Shown: positions 22,250 through 33,360 of the stretch, piece after piece | How the letters are laid out: each line of letters begins with the position of its first letter | Position numbering within the stretch: position 1 is the first letter of the stretch | Assembly (NCBI GenBank): GCA_001311805.1 | Contig: BBCA01000010.1 | Location: 11,905 to 75,904 of the forward strand | Direction of reading: 5' to 3' | DNA length: 64,000 nt | Source: Lentibacillus juripiscarius JCM 12147 | GTDB lineage: Bacteria > Bacillota > Bacilli > Bacillales_D > Amphibacillaceae | Notes under the pieces: generated by a model | Databases searched by the model: none | Told to the model about the DNA's origin: nothing | The model's input: the letters and a program-made list of their open reading frames with translations, nothing else | Program-made: the position numbers and the translations under genes

Positions 22250-22409
22250 AACATTCACCTTTTGTTTGAATAGTTAGATATAGTTATAGTTTAACACAAA
22301 TTAAAGCACACCGTTATAGTAAATCATAGAATAGATAGTGCCTAAGTCCATTGAAATATGGTATAATTCATAGTGGAGTATACTAAAATAGTTAAAAGCA
22401 GGTGTTACT

Positions 22410-23478
22410 GTGATTGATACCGCTGATTTAGTAATCGCTTTTGTGATTTCTGCACTGACGACATTTTTGTAACGCCACTAATCAGGAAAATAGCTATTAA
22501 ACTGGACATTGTAGATAAACCGGATAATATAAGGAAGAGTCATGATAAAACGAAGGCTAGCTTTGGCGGAGTCGGTATTTTTATAGGGGCTTTGGCGGGC
22601 TTTTTATACCTGCAGCCGGAGCATCCACAAATGCAGGCAGTCATTATAGGGGCCTGTATTATGCTGGTTACTGGTATTCTGGATGATATATTTGAACTGA
22701 AGCCGTATTATAAGCTTGCCGGTCAGCTGCTTGCCGCGCTTACGCTTGTCTCATCCGGTCTTGTAATTGATAAGCTTACGGTTCCTTTCTTTGGAACAGT
22801 TTATTTAGACGGCCTAGCGTATGTGATTACGATTATTTGGGTGCTGGCAGCTTCTAACGCGATTAATCTGATCGATGGCCTGGACGGCCTGGCGGCAGGT
22901 GTCTCCGTAATTGGCCTATCTAGTATTCTGGTGATGGCAGTGATGGATTATCGAATAGTTGTGGCCTATTTGTGTGTCATCCTGATAGGAAGCTGTATAG
23001 GGTTTTTATATTATAATTTTCACCCTGCCACCATCTTCATGGGGGATACAGGAGCTCTTCTCCTAGGTTATTCCATTGCTGTCGTTTCGATGCTCGGCTT
23101 GTTTAAAAATGTGGCCTTGTTCAGTTTTGCTATTCCTATTATTGTTATTGCTGTTCCGTTTTTGATACGACGCTTGCGATCATACGGCGGGCGATTAATA
23201 GGCAGGGGATTGCAACAGCTGATAAAAGCATATCCACTATCAGTTAATGAAGATGGGGTACAGTCACCGGACAGCGGTTTTGATTATTTATGGATTCAGT
23301 GCTTTCTTCGGTGGTATGGCCATTGTATTTAATAGTGGAACAATGCTGTCATCGTTCATTATTTTCGGTATGATCATTGTTGGAATGCAGCTTATTGCAG
23401 AACTGGCTGGAGTTGCCATGGGCCATCAGCCGATTCTGAACAGGCTTAGAAGGATACTGGGACCAGGGAAAGTGGAAT
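22410..23478 (+). CDS. tagO: Undecaprenyl-phosphate N-acetylglucosaminyl-1-phosphate transferase (TagO/WecA/MraY superfamily)
   Basis: This polytopic membrane enzyme would place the first sugar phosphate on undecaprenyl phosphate for teichoic or teichuronic-type polymers. It starts at GTG 22410 after AGCAGGTGTT. Family motifs: DKPDNIRKSHDKTKASFGGVG, then GILDDIFELKP (DD motif), NAINLIDGLDGLAAG, TIFMGDTGALLLG, and RRLRSYGGR in place of the usual HxxH-type end. Frame breaks lie near 22468 and 23275. It stands alone, tail to tail with an LCP gene across a shared hairpin. Family confidence is high; TagO rather than another WecA-like enzyme is inferred from the tagD and LCP neighbours. Confidence 0.82.
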
Positions 23479-23497
23479 AAAGTTCTCTGCACCAAAT

Positions 23498-23542
23498 AAA
23501 AAACACTTTTAAACCAGCAGCTGGTTTAAAAAGTGTTTTTTT
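23498..23542. terminator. Bidirectional hairpin terminator
   Basis: AACACTTTTAAACCAG and CTGGTTTAAAAAGTGTT form a long stem flanked by A6 and T7, so it can stop transcription from both the tagO-like gene and the convergent LCP gene. Confidence 0.85.
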
Positions 23543-24561
23543 AATCATTCCTGAGTTGTTGTAGTTGTTGCTTCCGCATTTGTTTGACTGTCCGGTGTTT
23601 GTAATTCAAGGTGTTTTTTAATTCCGCTTGAACCTCAGCAAGTGATTCCTGATTTGGAATTTGATAAGATAACCCGCTAATAGTCCGTGGATAGGTTTCA
23701 AGGGTAAGTTTATCAATATTGCTTACGCTGAAATCAGAATACTCTCTGAAGAACCCGAGACCTTCACTGATTTTCATGTTTGTTTTGACATTACTGCCTA
23801 TCTCTTCTGCTAAATCATCAATTTGGTGACGGTACTTACGGAAGTTGCTTTATCGATAATCGCTTTGATAGTCTGCTGTTGCCGTTCATTTCTTCCAATA
23901 TCACCGCGGGGATCCTGTTTTCGCATTCTGGCAAAAGCCAGCGCTTCTTCGCCGTTAAGCTTCATTGGCCCTTCATAGAACTGCAGCATTTCATTGCCCG
24001 ATTCTCTCTTCGTTCTCTGTTCAAAATCAAATGGTACATCGACTTTAATGCCGCCAAGGATATCAACAATGTTTTGGAAAGCCTCGAAGTTTACTGCAGC
24101 ATAGTAGTCAATCGGTATATCAAGAAATTGTTCAACTGTTTCAATCGCCATTTTTTTGCCGCCATAAGCATGCGCATGGTTTATCTTCTCTTTTGTTCCA
24201 TTCCCTGCAATATTAACTAATGTGTCACGAGGTAAACTTAATAGTTTCAGCTTTTCATCGTCTGGATTGAAGGTCGCAACAATCATGGTATCTGTTCTGC
24301 CATTTGCACCATTTGTGGAGTAATCTTCCACACCCAGCAGCAGCATGGATATTGGATCATCACTAATCGATACAGCCTCGTTTCGCATATCCGATTTCTC
24401 ACGGCCTAAGTCGTCATATGATTCGCTTGCCGCTGTGTAAGTCTGGACGGACATATATACAACAGCCCCCGCCAGCATCAGAAACAAGGTTAAACCAACA
24501 TAAACCCACCGGCGCAGTCGTTTTTCTTCTTTTGCTTTCTTATATCTACACGTTGCTGCAT
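23541..24561 (-). CDS. LytR-CpsA-Psr (LCP) family wall-polymer ligase, copy 1
   Basis: LCP enzymes transfer lipid-linked glycopolymers to peptidoglycan on the outer face of the membrane. The N-terminus has a basic stretch (KRLRRWVYVGL) and one membrane helix (TLFLMLAGAVVYM). The LCP domain shows GRTDTMIVATFNPD, LLSLPRDTLVNI, KINHAHAYGG, FEAFQNIVDILGGIKVDV, and GEEALAFARMR followed by RGDIGRNERQQ, with the conserved Arg and Asp residues. Frame breaks lie in a poly-A tract near 24530 and near 23800. ATG 24561 follows GAGGAGAATAATA. A second LCP gene lies 650 bp upstream on the same strand. Confidence 0.85.
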
Positions 24562-24705
24562 TATTATTCTCCTCATAATAGTAATCTATGAAACATCAAC
24601 CAACTTATTATAGCTAGCATCTCTTAATATCGCAATACGGTTCTAAGGATACCACACATTATAGACGAATTGATTTAAGAAAAAGTTACAATCTGATATC
24701 AATTT

Positions 24706-25088
24706 TTAGAATCGATCTCTTTTAATCTTTGAGGTGGAAATACCTTCTGTTCGAGGGAGATAAACGACATCACAGTAGTTTTTGAGAAAGTCAAATTTAT
24801 TTTTCCAGTCATCGCCAATTACAAAAATATCAATATCGTACTCTTTCATATCGCTGACCTTTTGATCCCAACTCTCTTCAGGTATAACTTGGTCAACATA
24901 CCGAATGGCCTCCACGATTACCCTGCGATCTTCAAAACTGTGGTATGCTTGTTTCCCTTTTTCATGGTTAAAGCTATCCGTAGATACAGCAACAATCAGG
25001 TAATCGCCCATCTCTCTGGCGCGGCGCAAAAGATTAATATGTCCGGGATGCAATAGATCAAAAGTTCCATAGGTTATGACTTTTTCAT
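24706..25088 (-). CDS. tagD: Glycerol-3-phosphate cytidylyltransferase
   Basis: This enzyme makes CDP-glycerol from CTP and glycerol-3-phosphate for poly(glycerol phosphate) teichoic acid. About 128 residues carry VITYGTFDLLHPGHINLLRRA (HxGH nucleotidyl-transfer motif) and, near the C-terminus, PRTEGISTSKIKR (RTEGISTT-like signature). The likely start is ATG 25086-25088 after AGGAG; with five A it is out of frame by one, and six A would give the family's usual MKKVITYGTFD. The in-frame GTG at 25101 would include the ribosome site and is less likely. No tagF or tagB homologue is in the window. Confidence 0.88.
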
Positions 25089-25206
25089 GGTATCTCCTCA
25101 CAAAAGGTATTACTTTCAGTTTACTATGAAGCTTGTCCTTTGCAAAGTATATTTACATTTCAGAAAGGGAAAAGAGACTGCTACTGCTATGGACAGTCCC
25201 TGGTGA

Positions 25207-26198
25207 TCAAGTGTTGTTTTTATTATTTTCGGGCGAACCATTTGATTCAGTATAATGCTGTATATCCAGGTGGTTTTGCAATTCAGTTCTGACTTCTTGT
25301 TTGCTTTCGTCATTCACCTGGTAGTACCAAAGTCCATCCTCCATATAGCCGCCGCTGCCATCAAGACGAATGGTGTCCATCGAGATGTTCTCATCAAGGC
25401 CATACGACAGGAAGTTCTTCATATCGTCAAAAGTCAAATTGGTTTTCATATTATCCCCAATGGCATCGATTGTCTCGCCAAGTTTAAAGACGGAGGAGGC
25501 GGATGTTGCTTTATCAGCAATTTTTTTTCAAGATTTCGCGCTGGCGTTTACTGCGGGCTATGTCATTATCATATTTGCGGGTTCTAGCTAATGCGAGTGC
25601 TTCTTCTCCGTTTAATTTTTGGTATCCGGGAGTTAAATGGATACTGTTTTGTCATCATTGGAGTCGGATTCCCATAATTCGTACGGCACATCGTATTTAA
25701 TACCGTCAAGAGAATTAACCACTTTTATAAACCCTTCAAAGTTAATCTTTGCATAGTAGTCCACTGGAACCTGCAGGAATCTCTCAACAGTTTCGATTGT
25801 TGCTTTAGGACCACCAAAGAAGTGGGCATGATTGATTTTTGTATATCGGTTGACTTCTGGAACATACACATAGGAATCCCGCGGTATGCTGAGAAGTTTA
25901 ACGGAACTGTCCTCTTTATTAAAGGTAGCCAGTATCAGCGCGTCGGAACGGCTCTTTTGATTGTTTCTGAATTCGCTGTTATCGACACCTATAAAAAGTA
26001 CGGATACATTATCCTCGACGGGATCGACTTTTTCCTCCCTGAGTGCAGATGTTTTATTTTTACGTCCGATATCTTCGTGAGAATCTGTTACAGTATCTTC
26101 CGTTTTTTATATAAGTATGTGGCGTAACCTCCGCCTAATACTACTATAAGAAGCACAGGTATACTTATGATTAAAATCCATTTCTTCCTTTTAGACAT
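25207..26198 (-). CDS. LytR-CpsA-Psr (LCP) family wall-polymer ligase, copy 2
   Basis: This paralogue of the LCP gene at 23541 has the same predicted role of attaching glycopolymers to peptidoglycan. The N-terminal helix is WILIISIPVLLIVVLGG. Motifs include RSDALILATFNKED, LLSIPRDSYVYV, KINHAHFFGG, FEGFIKVVNSLDGIKYDV, GEEALALARTRK and IARSKRQREIL. Frame breaks lie near 25505, 25640, 25870 and 26090. The order LCP2, tagD, LCP1 on the minus strand suggests a wall-polymer cluster. Which of the two ligases serves teichoic acid and which the amide-decorated polymer cannot be told. Confidence 0.83.
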
Positions 26199-26387
26199 TA
26201 AGATTTCTCCCCTTATTTCATAGCACCATTTTACAAAAAGTTGCACGAAATAACAATGAAGAGAAGGAGAAAATTGTGATATTGTGACGAATCGTATAAA
26301 ATTGTATACAAAAGTAACATATAGTCGTATAGTATGGATATAAGACGAAGTGTGTAAAGAAATCTGCTATAAAGGAAGGCATGAGTA

Positions 26388-27701
26388 ATGAGTCTGTTCG
26401 AAAAACTGCAATCAAAACAAGAAAAAATTGCCGTCATTGGACTGGGATATGTCGGATTGCCTTTAGCGATTGAACTGTCAAAGAAATATGACGTCGTTGG
26501 ATTCGATCTGAATAAAGAGAAGCTCGATAAATATTTAACTGGAATTGATGTGACGCATGAAGTCGGTGATGACGCTGTCCAAAACACAAGCATGACGTTC
26601 ACAAGCGACGAAGCGGATCTACAGGCTTGCAAATTCCATATTGTCGCGGTCCCAACGCCGATTAATACGGACAAAACACCTAATCTGAATCCGGTGATTG
26701 GTGCAAGCGAAACCGTCGGCCGCAATTTGACAGAAGGTTCCATTGTTGTGTATGAATCAACCGTCTATCCCGGAACAACAGAGGAGATCTGTATTCCCAT
26801 TCTTGAAGAACAGTCGGGATTAGCGTTCGGCGCTGATTTTAAAGTCGGCTACTCCCCAGAACGAATCAATCCCGGCGATAAAGTCAACCGGCTGACAAGC
26901 ATTATTAAAATCGTGTCCGGATCGGATGGGGAAGCACTGCGCGAAGTTTCCAATGTCTATGACTCGATCATTGAAGCCGGTGTACATGAAGCCGAGTCCA
27001 TCAAAGTTGCTGAAGCCGCCAAAGTGATCGAAAACTCACAGCGGGACATCAACATCGCATTCATGAACGAACTCTCGATGGTGTTTAACAAAATGGACAT
27101 TAATACCAAAGCGGTTCTGGAAGCAGCCGGCACCAAATGGAACTTCTTAAAGTTCACCCCAGGTCTTGTTGGCGGGCACTGCATTGGTGTTGACCCGTAT
27201 TATTTCACATATAAAGCGGAACAGCTTGGACATCATTCGCAAATTATCCTTTCCGGCAGAAAAATCAATGACGATATGGGAAAATACATTGGTTCCAACA
27301 TCATTAAAAATGATCCATGCCAAACATGAAATCAGCGGCGCCAGGGTAGGAATCCTGGGCATCACATTTAAAGAAGACTGCCCAGACGTGCGTAACAGCA
27401 AGGTAATCGACATCATCGAAGAACTGAAAGACTATGGCGTTGACGTCCTTGTTCATGACCCGCACGCCGACGCGGCAGCAGTGTACGACGAATTTAACAT
27501 AGAACTAGTCGAAAAAGATCAGCTTCATGACTTGGACTGTGTCGTCATGGCAGTCGGTCACCAGGAATTCAAAGAACAGTACGACCTGGACATGCTCGAC
27601 ACCCTGTATAAGAATAACGACAAAAAGTCCTCATCGACGTAAAAGGCATCATGGACCGTAGCGGATGCGAAGCCCACGGTTACCACTACTGGAGCTTGTA
27701 A
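26388..27701 (+). CDS. Nucleotide-sugar 6-dehydrogenase (UDP-HexNAc dehydrogenase type)
   Basis: This NAD-dependent enzyme oxidises the C6 of a UDP-sugar to a uronic acid. About 437 residues in two frames join near 27310. The Rossmann motif is [62 protein letters not shown] and [16 protein letters not shown] with the catalytic Cys follow, then [16 protein letters not shown]. These patterns fit the WbpO/TviB (UDP-GlcNAc or GalNAc dehydrogenase) branch better than UDP-glucose dehydrogenase. A uronic acid product would fit a teichuronopeptide-like polymer made by the 1-17 kb island. It is monocistronic with a terminator downstream. Confidence 0.82.
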
Positions 27702-27822
27702 CGCCAGGACGTGGGCGGGATGTGGGGACAAGCTTTTGTCCCACCAATTTGGGCAAGTTTTGGCGGGGGTACGAGCAGGATTTTGTCCCGTTAATGAGAA
27801 TTGAATGATTTTAGCTTTATGA

Positions 27823-27873
27823 CCTCCATGATGGGAGGAGTCGAGATACTCCTTTTCATTATGGAGTTTTTAT
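27823..27873 (+). terminator. Hairpin terminator after the dehydrogenase gene
   Basis: CTCCATGATgggAGGAG faces CTCCTtttcATTATGGAG, followed by TTTTTATTT. It lies about 120 bp after the stop; the bases between are GC-rich and hold no gene. Confidence 0.7.
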
Positions 27874-27919
27874 TTGGGCTGATCTTCTACTAGATTTCTG
27901 GTAGCAGAAAAAAAACGGT

Positions 27920-28545
27920 CGAATTGATCGAACCGGTTGATTCTTGAGTGAAACCGGTCGATAAATGGTAGGAACCGGTTGATACTTGAGTGAAACCGGT
28001 CGATAAATGGGTTGACCCGGTTGATACTTAACCGGTCGATAAATCGCTAGGAGTGGTTGATACTCGAGTGAACCGGTCGATAAATCGCTAGGAGCGGTTG
28101 ATACTTGGGCGAAACCGGTCGATAAATCGTTAAGACCGGTTGATACTTGAGGAAAACTGGTCGATAAATCGTTAGGACCGGTTGATACTTGTGAGAAACC
28201 GGTCGATAAATGGTAGGGACCGGTTGATACTTGAGTGAAACTGGTCGATAAATCGCTAGGAGCGGTTGATACTTGAGCGGAACCGGTCGATAAATGGTAG
28301 GAACCGGTTGATACTTGAGTGAAACTGGTCGATAAATGGGTTGACCCGGTTGATACTTGATTGAAATTGGTCGATAAATGGGTTGACCCGGTTGATACTT
28401 AACCGGTCGATAAATCGCTAGGACCGGTTGATACATGAGGGAACTGGTCGATAAATGGGTTGAACCGGTTGATACTTGTGCGAAACTGGTCGATAAAATC
28501 GTTAGAACCGGCTGATTCTTGTACGAAACCAGCTGATAAATCGTT
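27920..28545. repeat. Intergenic tandem array, 21-bp period (42-bp higher-order unit), about 15 double units
   Basis: The array alternates two related 21-mers, CCGGTTGATACTTGAGTGAAA and CCGGTCGATAAATGGTAGGAA (each 21 bases), sharing CCGGT-N-GATA. Units vary at a few positions and some are shortened, for example GATACTTAACCGG near 28030 and 28395. Because 21 is a multiple of three, one minus-strand frame stays open for 130 codons (a YQPV/IYRPV repeat). I read this as a by-product, since there is no ribosome site, no start context and variation is not codon-biased. No unique spacers are present, so it is not CRISPR. Confidence 0.85.
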
Positions 28546-29040
28546 CCGAACGGCCAATACTTTATGGAAGTTAGGAAGGTATTTAGAAGGTATTTCTTTT
28601 GCGATGCCCCTTCCTAACATTACATACACTTCTTTCCCCTATAATCGGCTACCAACACCGAAAAGTGCTGCATTTACCGCAAAATTGGACATGGGGGCTT
28701 CTCGTTTGGGTTTCGTCCATGTGGAGACTCCTTATCAAATCGGAACCAAGAAGCTTTTGAATCGATTCGGAATACCATTAAGTGTGAGGGAGTACTGACT
28801 ATAGGAACTATAAAAATTCCTTTTCGTCTAAATTACAAGTGGCACCCAGGGTGATTAAGTCCCTTTTATGAACGGGAATTGCAGACCTGTAATGCATGAT
28901 AAATGGATATCATTTGTTTGCACTTCCACTTGTTAATTAAGGTCGTTAATAATTATTGTTGAAAGGTGCATGATGCATAATTCACGGGAACACTTCTTTC
29001 ATCAAGTCATATTTACAATAAAAAAGTTACTGAAGGAAAG
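28546..29040. other. Intergenic stretch without a recognised gene
   Basis: Short open frames on both strands (for example LGFVHVETPYQIGTKKLLNRFG around 28700-28795 on the plus strand) lack ribosome sites and I recognise no family. The part after 28800 is AT-rich and probably regulatory for the TRAP genes. Confidence 0.5.
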
Positions 29041-29051
29041 TAATTAATCTG

Positions 29052-29080
29052 TTGACATTTATCATTGTATTTAGTATTAT
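29052..29080 (+). promoter_or_regulatory. Strong predicted sigma-A promoter
   Basis: A perfect TTGACA (29052-29057) and TATTAT (29075-29080) are spaced by 17 bp. The first gene downstream is the TRAP permease at 29282, leaving a leader of about 195 bases in which I see no clear riboswitch. Confidence 0.65.
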
Positions 29081-29281
29081 AAAAATAATCAAAAATATTT
29101 CTATATTCTGAAGTTTATTGGTTATAAGTAAGTACTTAAACTTAGATATTGTGTGACCTTTTAGGATTAAGATAATTATTCATCTGACCTATAAAATGTC
29201 ACTTGTACAAATGAATGTCATTTTATTTAGACTTGAGCATCTTTTTATGAAAGCGAATTCATACATGGAAGGAGCCTGAAT

Positions 29282-31227
29282 ATGAAAGGTCAAACAAGCG
29301 ATAGACCACCAGAAACAGATCCGAAATCCAGTGTTGAGAATTTATTTAATAAAAATGTTCATAAATCAAAGTTGGTTAAATTGGCTTTGATCGCCGTTAT
29401 TGCTATATCAATGTCAATTTTTCATATGTATACATCGGGTTTTGGTGTCTTTGAAGCATGGCAGCAAAGATCTATCACATTATCGTTTATTTTACTATTA
29501 GTACCTATATTGTTTCCGTCAAAATTCAAGATAAGGTCCCTAAACATCATTGTTGATTCAATTTTTTTATTACTAGCAGTGTTGGTTGCAGTTTATTCAT
29601 TACAGGTGTATCCGGATATTCTTTTTAGAAAGACTATTCCAAATCGTGCGGATACCATTATGGGGATAATTGCAGTGCTGCTGGTTTTGGATGGGACGAG
29701 AAGGGCTATCGGAAACTTTTTATCAATCCTAATATTACTTTTGTTTTATATGCATACTTAGGAAATTACATGCCTGGTATGCTAACACATCCAGGTTTCA
29801 GCGTTGAAAGAATCGTTGCTACTTTTTATAACTCTACCTCTGGGATGTTTGGAATTGTATTAGGCGCAATGTCGAACTACATTATCATCTTTATTATATT
29901 TGGTGCCTTTTTGCTCAAGTCAAAAGCTGGTCAGCTCTTTATTGATCTAGCTTATTCTTTAACAGGTACAAAAAGTGGCGGTCCAGCTAAAGTGTCCGTC
30001 TTTGCTAGTGGTTTAATGGGAATGACACAGGGAGCTGCCGTCTCAAACGTGGCGACAACTGGTACCTTAACAATTCCATTAATGAAACGCGTAGGTTATA
30101 AATCGCATTTTTCCGGTGGTGTTGAGGCCGCGTCTTCGGTTGGGGGACAGCTTATGCCGCCTATTATGGGTGCATCAGCCTTTATTATTGCTGCTAATCT
30201 TAAAATGCCGTATATATACCTAGCACTATATGCATTAATACCTGCTGTTCTTCATTATTTAGCGGTTTTTTATGGTACATTTTCAGGCTAAAAAAAACAA
30301 TTTACAGGGATTGCCAAAGAAGGAGTTACCGAACTTTAAGGATGTTATGAAGAAAGGGTGGCTCCTGTTTCTTCCAATTGTTATGATTATAGCACTCCTA
30401 GCCATGGGATATTCTCCACAGCTCGCCGGTTTTATTCAATACTCGCTATAATTGTACTTTCTACGCTTCGTAAAAGTACGAGAATGAGTTTAAAGGATGT
30501 TCTGGCCGCTTTAGAAATTGGAGGAAAAAATTCAGTTTCAATCGGAGTTATTTGTGCTGCAGCCGGTTTGCTAATTGGAAGTGTCAACCTGACAGGTCTG
30601 GGTCTCAAGTTCTCTTCCATGGTGCTGAGTATTACGGGTGAAAGCATACTTCTTTCACTGGTTCTAATTATGGTTGCTTCCATATTATTGGGAATGGGAA
30701 TGCCAACTGTTTCGGCTTATGTGATTTTGGCAGTTTTAGGGGTGCCAGCTCTAGTTGACCTTGGTGTTAACCCAATAGCGGCACATTTATTCGTGTTCTA
30801 TTTTGCGATTATGTCAAATGTCACACCTCCTGTCGCGGTGGCAGCTTATACGGCAGCAGCGATTGCTAATTCAGATCCAAATCAGACTGGATTTTCTGCT
30901 TTAAAGATTTGCTTGGGTACATTCATAATTCCTTATATGTTTGTGTTTGGACCAACATTGCTGTTACAGGGAAGCATAGTGGATACGGTTGTAGCTATTC
31001 TGACTGCTGTAGCGGGACTCTTTGCATTAACGACTTCGCTGTCCGGCTGGATGTTAACTGATATGAAAATATATGAAAGACTTACAGGCTTCATAAGTGC
31101 AGTATTTCTAATGTATTCAGGAATCGTTTCAGATGGAATTGGAATGATGATGTTGCTTATTCTTGTCATCATTCAGTTCAATCAGCATAAAAGAACCCCC
31201 ATGTCACTCGTTTTCAGGAAGATTTGA
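29282..31227 (+). CDS. TRAP transporter fused permease (TAXI type, DctQM fusion), frameshifted
   Basis: This large membrane protein imports an organic acid or amino-acid-like substrate using an ion gradient and a binding protein. ATG 29282 follows GGAGCC. The N-terminal part has four hydrophobic helices (the DctQ-like region, for example LALIAVIAISMSIFHMY). The DctM-like part has GAMSNYIIIFIIFGAFLL, GGPAKVSVFASGLMGMTQGAAVSNVATTG, VGGQLMPPIMGASAFI, and in the last frame LLGMGMPTVSAYVILAVLG and NVTPPVAVAAYTAAAIA. All are TRAP-T signatures. Frame breaks lie near 29760, 30290 and 30430. The TAXI receptor follows within about 110 bp, so this is a complete two-gene transporter. Confidence 0.85.
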
Positions 31228-31334
31228 GTAGTTAATTAATCTTTTAAAAGTTTTAAGGGGGTGGAAATAGAACAGTTCCAGTTTCTTGCTGAATTTAATC
31301 CAGTATCGTTAATCAAGTATGAGGAGGGAATTTA

Positions 31335-32326
31335 ATGAAAAAATTACTGGGAATGACATTGTTGGTGCTCATGTTACTTATTTGGGAGCTTGCAACGGAT
31401 CAGAGGAGGAAGAATCTTCTGATGATGGGGATCTTGAAATGTCTAACATTGTAATCTCATCCGGTCCAATTGGTGGCGGATGGTACAATACGGCTGCAGG
31501 AATCGCTGAAATACTAATGCGGGAAATACCTGGTCTTAATGTAACAGTAAATGAGGGTGGTGGATATGAAAATATCAAGTTGGTAGACAAGGGCGATGCT
31601 CAAATTGGATATGCTTTCACAAATGACGTTATGTCCGGATTAACTGGGACTGGTGTATTTAAAGAAGATGGAGCCACTGAAAACGTCAATACGTTTTTAT
31701 CATTATATAAGTCTCATTTACAAACGGTAACGCTTGCGGATAGCGGAATTGAAACATATGCAGACTTTGGTGATAAGGATATTCTTCCGGGGGAGGCATC
31801 TTATGCAACGGTTCAACATGTTGAAAAAATATTAAATTATTATGATATATCTTATGACTCGATACGGGAGAATGGTGGCAGTGTCTCTTATACCGGCTAT
31901 TCTGACATGACTGGCTTAGTGAAAGATGGCCATGCGGATGTGGCAATAGGTATGACAGCAGCACCGTCAGGGTTTATTATGGAGCTTAACGCACAAGATG
32001 ATATTAAATTTGTAGAACTGGAACCTGAGGTACAGGAATATATACAGGAGGAAGTCCCTGGAATTGTACCTATGGATATGCCTGCAGGTACCTATGATGG
32101 ACAGGATGAGGGGGTATCCACAGTTGGTTCCTATACAAACCTTGTAATGAGTAGCGAGGTACCAGAGGACTTGGCTTATAAAATAACAAAGGTCATAATG
32201 GAAAATAGGGATGAATTAGAAGAAGTAGATTCCGTATTATCTGATTTTAATGAAGATACAATGGTAGAAGGGTTGGAGGAACAAGATTTACATCCGGGTG
32301 TGCTAAAATACTTGGATGAAAAGTAG
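31335..32326 (+). CDS. TAXI-family TRAP transporter solute-binding lipoprotein
   Basis: This extracytoplasmic substrate-binding partner of the preceding permease starts at ATG 31335 after GAGGGAATTTA. It encodes a lipoprotein signal (MKKLLGMTLLVLMLL then GACN, with the lipobox Cys); a one-base break near 31378 separates signal and mature parts. The mature domain shows SSGPIGGGWYNTAAGIAEIL and VTVNEGGGYENIKLV, typical of TAXI proteins, then IGYAFTNDVM and VAIGMTAAPSGFIMEL. About 325 residues, normal for the family. The acid or amino-acid-like ligand cannot be deduced. A hairpin terminator follows. Confidence 0.87.
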
Positions 32327-32383
32327 AATTTGATTTTTTATCTAGTGTACACAATCGAAAAATCGTTCAAAGTGACACGATAA

Positions 32384-32415
32384 AGAGGTCTACTTATCTG
32401 TAGGCCTCTATATTA
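32384..32415 (+). terminator. Hairpin terminator of the TRAP operon
   Basis: AGAGGTCTAC pairs with GTAGGCCTCT (one wobble) around TTATCT, followed by ATATTATATTT. Confidence 0.75.
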
Positions 32416-32489
32416 TATTTCAACTTTTTTTCCTTAATTAAAAATTTGAATTGGATGTATAACTATTTCAATTAATTGCTTCACCACCG

Positions 32490-32527
32490 ATGACCAACAG
32501 CTTAGAAGGCTGTTGGTCATTGAATCT
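32490..32527. terminator. Second hairpin, perfect 12-bp stem
   Basis: ATGACCAACAGC and GCTGTTGGTCAT are exact complements around a 7-base loop, with ATCTTTT following. It may be a backup terminator. The 150 bp up to the IS66 end hold no gene. Confidence 0.6.
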
Positions 32528-32755
32528 TTTGGAAATCCTCTCAACCGCTCTCCGCCCAAAAAGTCTTAAGTCACCGCCCGTATTCATTGGCAAAGGTGCC
32601 CGTCACAATTTCTAGCAGCGAGACAGAAGACACCTCCATCCCTTTATCCCGACATTCCAAATTAATTCAGATGTAAGCGTCAAATAAAATACACATAGGA
32701 ATAAAAGGGCATCCATGCGATAATCTTCTTAGAAATTATTTCAGGAGGTTATGCG

Positions 32756-33071
32756 ATGACCCTAAAAGACAAACGAATAGAATGGAAAGCACGCTATGAT
32801 GCTTGGAAAGAAAGTGGACTAAGTGTAGCCGAATGGTGTCGTAATCAGGAAATCAAAATCCACCAAATGTACTATTGGGTACAGCGATTCGAGAATTCCG
32901 GAAACGGAGCCAACACAATGGCTCGCCGTCCAAGTAGACGAAGAAACCATAGCTCCTGAAGGAAAAGGACCCATCTTTATTCACTTTGACGCCATCTCCG
33001 TCGAGGTACGTCCAGGTGCTAATGTTGGCCTACTGTCCGATATCATCCATGTCCTGCAAAACCAATGCTGA
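32756..33071 (+). pseudogene. IS66 TnpA-like accessory protein
   Basis: The start, after AGGAGGTT, encodes KRIEWKARYDAWKESGLS and VAEWCRNQEIKIHQMYYWVQRF, the helix-turn-helix region of IS66 TnpA. A frame break near 32910 leads into IFIHFDAISVEVRPGANVGLL, the usual C-terminus, ending TGA 33069-33071. It overlaps tnpB by a few bases, as is normal in IS66. Confidence 0.78.
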
Positions 33072-33247
33072 CGAATTTTCAATTCGAGCGCGTGTACTTG
33101 GCACGCGGCAACACAGATCTTCGCAAATCCATCGATGGGCTGGCGGTCATTGTAAAAGAATGCTCTGATCTTGATCCCTTTTCCCCTTGTCTGTTCGTAT
33201 TACAGCCCACGCCAACTTCGTTGGCTGTTGGATGGTTTGCCAATTGA
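33065..33247 (+). pseudogene. IS66 TnpB-like protein, truncated
   Basis: Starting at ATG 33065, overlapping tnpA, it reads FERVYLARGNTDLRKSIDGLAVIV and DPFSPCLFVL, the conserved IS66 Orf2 start. It then loses homology after about 45 residues, where about half the normal protein should follow, and ends at TGA 33247. A deletion is the likely cause. Confidence 0.75.
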
Positions 33248-33360
33248 GCAGAAGCAGGCACACCGGGAAGTAAAAGCACGTACCATTCTATGAAAAATTG
33301 AAATATGAAAATACGGGAATTCGAAAAGGCAAATCGGGTTCTTTTTCGTATACTTATTTA

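Noticed and set aside
28047..28436. Minus-strand open frame of 130 codons with YQPV/IYRPV repeats, looking like a proline-rich surface protein
   Set aside because: The frame is open only because the DNA repeat has a 21-bp period; there is no ribosome site, no signal sequence, and shortened units would shift the frame.
27920..28545. CRISPR-like appearance of regularly spaced repeats
   Set aside because: There are no unique spacers: all 21-bp units are variants of each other, and no cas gene is in the window.
28460..28798. Plus-strand open frame crossing from the 21-bp array into the intergenic region
   Set aside because: Its first third is repeat sequence, there is no ribosome site, and no family is recognisable.
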